Below, piece after piece: positions 62,909-64,000 of a DNA stretch of 64,000 nucleotides (position 1 is the stretch's first letter; each line of letters starts with the position of its first letter). The notes beneath the pieces were generated by a model. The model was not told the DNA's origin, did not search any database, and saw nothing but the letters and a program-made list of their open reading frames with translations. Source of the DNA: Mucilaginibacter cryoferens (lineage in GTDB: Bacteria > Bacteroidota > Bacteroidia > Sphingobacteriales > Sphingobacteriaceae); assembly GCF_014205845.1 (NCBI RefSeq), contig NZ_JACHCR010000008.1, positions 185,423 through 249,422 on the forward strand, given 5' to 3'. The translations under genes and the position numbers were made by a program.

Positions 62909-63679
62909 ATGAAATTTCACATATTATTAGTGGCTTTAATAGCCGGATCGGCAATGGCTGCAAACGCGCAGCAAAAAGGAAAGCCCGAGGATACCGAGTA
63001 CTGGACACCCGTACCGGCCATAGTAACACCCGGTGAAAAAATGGGCCAGGCACCATCTGATGCTATCGTTTTATTCGACGGTAAAAATTTGGATGAATGG
63101 GTAGCCCTCAACGATTCTACCTCTACCCATAAATGGAAGGTTGCCGATAACGCCATCACGGTTGATAAAAGTGCAGGCGACATCCGCACCAAAAGAAAAT
63201 TTACAGATTTTCAGCTGCATATAGAGTACCGCATTCCATCAAACATAACAGGCAGTAGCCAGGCACGCGGTAACAGCGGTATTTTTTTGGCTGCTTTGCC
63301 CTGGGGCGCTGGAGGTTACGAGTTACAGGTTTTGGATAATTACAAAAATCCAACCTATGTAAATGGTCAGGCTGGCAGCTTATACAAACAATCGCCTCCA
63401 TTGGTAAACGCCTGCCGCAAACCCGGCGAATGGCAATATTACGATGTAATTTGGACAGCCCCGCGTTTTAACGAGGACGGCACCCTAAAATCGGCTGCCC
63501 GCGCAACGGTTTTACATAACGGTGTACTGGTGCAAAACAACACCTCGTTGAAAGGCGATACTCCCTACATCGGTCAGCCCGAGTATCGTAAACACGGTGC
63601 CGAACCCATCAAACTACAAGCCCACGGCGATAAAAGCGAACCGATAAGCTACCGCAACATTTGGGTGCGGGAGCTTTAA
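62909..63679 (+). CDS. DUF1080 (3-keto-glycoside hydrolase-like) protein
   Basis: A 256-residue secreted protein with a signal peptide ending near AANAQ. It is essentially one DUF1080 domain: AIVLFDGKNLDEWV, WKVADNAITVDKSAGDIRTKRKFTDFQLHIEYRIP, GNSGIFLAALPWGAGGYELQVLDNYKNPTYVNGQAGSLYKQSPPLVNACRKPGEWQYYDVIWTAPRF and a closing ISYRNIWVREL. Family members cleave or process 3-keto-sugars. It is a simpler paralogue of the gene at 59047 and likely co-transcribed with the dehydrogenase gene 43 bp upstream. A weak terminator follows. Confidence 0.87.
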   Translation: MKFHILLVALIAGSAMAANAQQKGKPEDTEYWTPVPAIVTPGEKMGQAPSDAIVLFDGKNLDEWVALNDSTSTHKWKVADNAITVDKSAGDIRTKRKFTDFQLHIEYRIPSNITGSSQARGNSGIFLAALPWGAGGYELQVLDNYKNPTYVNGQAGSLYKQSPPLVNACRKPGEWQYYDVIWTAPRFNEDGTLKSAARATVLHNGVLVQNNTSLKGDTPYIGQPEYRKHGAEPIKLQAHGDKSEPISYRNIWVREL

Positions 63680-63701
63680 TTTATACCTTATCTAGATTGG
63701 A

Positions 63702-63738
63702 GGGGCAGGGTCATGAGTGATCTTGTCCCTTTTTTTGT
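63702..63738 (+). terminator. Probable terminator after the last DUF1080 gene
   Basis: GGGCAGGGTCA pairs imperfectly with GATCTTGTCCC, followed by a run of seven T residues. Confidence 0.5.
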
Positions 63739-63833
63739 TTTTATGTGGCTGATGGTCAAAAAATAACACTATCTCACTGAATGATAGCGCGGAGTTAATC
63801 CGGAAAAAACTGTAATTACATCTTAAAAAAGAT

Positions 63834-63933
63834 CGTCATTGCGAGGAGGTACGACGAAGCAATCCCCAAAATACAGGGCCGATTTGCACAGCTACTCTGT
63901 AAGTAGGGGATTGCTTCGTGCCTTATAATGACG
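63834..63933. repeat. Family-B inverted-repeat element, inverted copy
   Basis: CGTCATTGCGAGGAGGTACG, then GAAGCAATCCCC on the left and GGGGATTGCTTCGTGCC with AATGACG on the right. It matches the reverse complement of 48104-48205 closely, including the central CACAGCTACTCTGTA stretch. Confidence 0.8.
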
Positions 63934-64000
63934 TGTTTTTAAGTTATTGATAATCAAGCTACTTTCTGAATGATAAATCCAAGTTTTGTAGCTTCTTTTT

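Larger units (their letters stand above)
63680..64000. other. Non-coding end of the window
   Basis: About 320 bases holding a weak terminator and a family-B inverted repeat. No coding start is visible before the window ends. Confidence 0.7.

Overview
The window looks like a chromosomal segment from a Bacteroidota species, most likely Sphingobacteriaceae of the Mucilaginibacter/Pedobacter type. The evidence is two SusC/SusD pairs, a hybrid two-component system (HTCS) regulator, type IX secretion (T9SS) core genes, a T9SS type-B cargo protein, Cys-Lys-Lys lipoproteins, AT-rich leaders mostly lacking Shine-Dalgarno sites, and -7 boxes of the TAnnTTTG kind. The genus is an inference from gene content and intergenic repeat style. 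No rRNA, tRNA, CRISPR array, prophage or intact insertion sequence was seen.

Layout. (1) 27-13905 (+): a carbohydrate-utilisation locus with a DUF5107/TPR protein, an AraC regulator, aldose 1-epimerase, SusC, SusD and two related surface lipoproteins. A phased array of ATCTG boxes lies upstream of susC. (2) 14055-14481: a VapB-like antitoxin followed by a truncated PIN-toxin remnant. (3) 14564-20043 (-): a MetE-like protein, a T9SS type-B cargo protein and an FAD-linked sugar/alditol oxidase. (4) 20438-25987 (-): T9SS core genes in the unusual order gldK-gldN-(small barrel protein)-gldL-gldM. (5) 26336-32548: a GH43-type enzyme divergent from a GH106-type rhamnosidase and a sugar isomerase. 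(6) 32692-39283 (-): a TonB receptor and an MFS transporter with three AhpD-like CxxC proteins, probably led by a small unknown protein. (7) 39577-43475 (+): a small membrane protein overlapping a wax-synthase-like MBOAT protein, a secreted PLP aminotransferase-fold protein and an AraC regulator. (8) 43586-63679 (+): an HTCS regulator, SusC/SusD, a seven-heme cytochrome c, a CRTAC1-like FG-GAP/ASPIC lipoprotein, a DUF1080-PA14 protein, a beta-propeller dehydrogenase fused to cytochrome c, and a second DUF1080 protein.

How the genes may work together. Locus 8 is the most interesting. A SusCD importer and its sensor are followed by redox proteins and 3-keto-glycoside-type (DUF1080) enzymes, with no classical polysaccharide glycoside hydrolase. 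This suggests oxidation-assisted glycoside breakdown at the cell surface and periplasm, with electrons passed to c-type cytochromes. Locus 6 pairs outer- and inner-membrane transport with a tripled redox-protein family and has no obvious named pathway. Intergenic DNA carries several palindromic repeat families: a 102-bp inverted-repeat element with a deleted relative and an inverted copy at the window end, REP-like arms, and long perfect hairpins.

All assignments come from reading the sequence. No database search or folding program was run.
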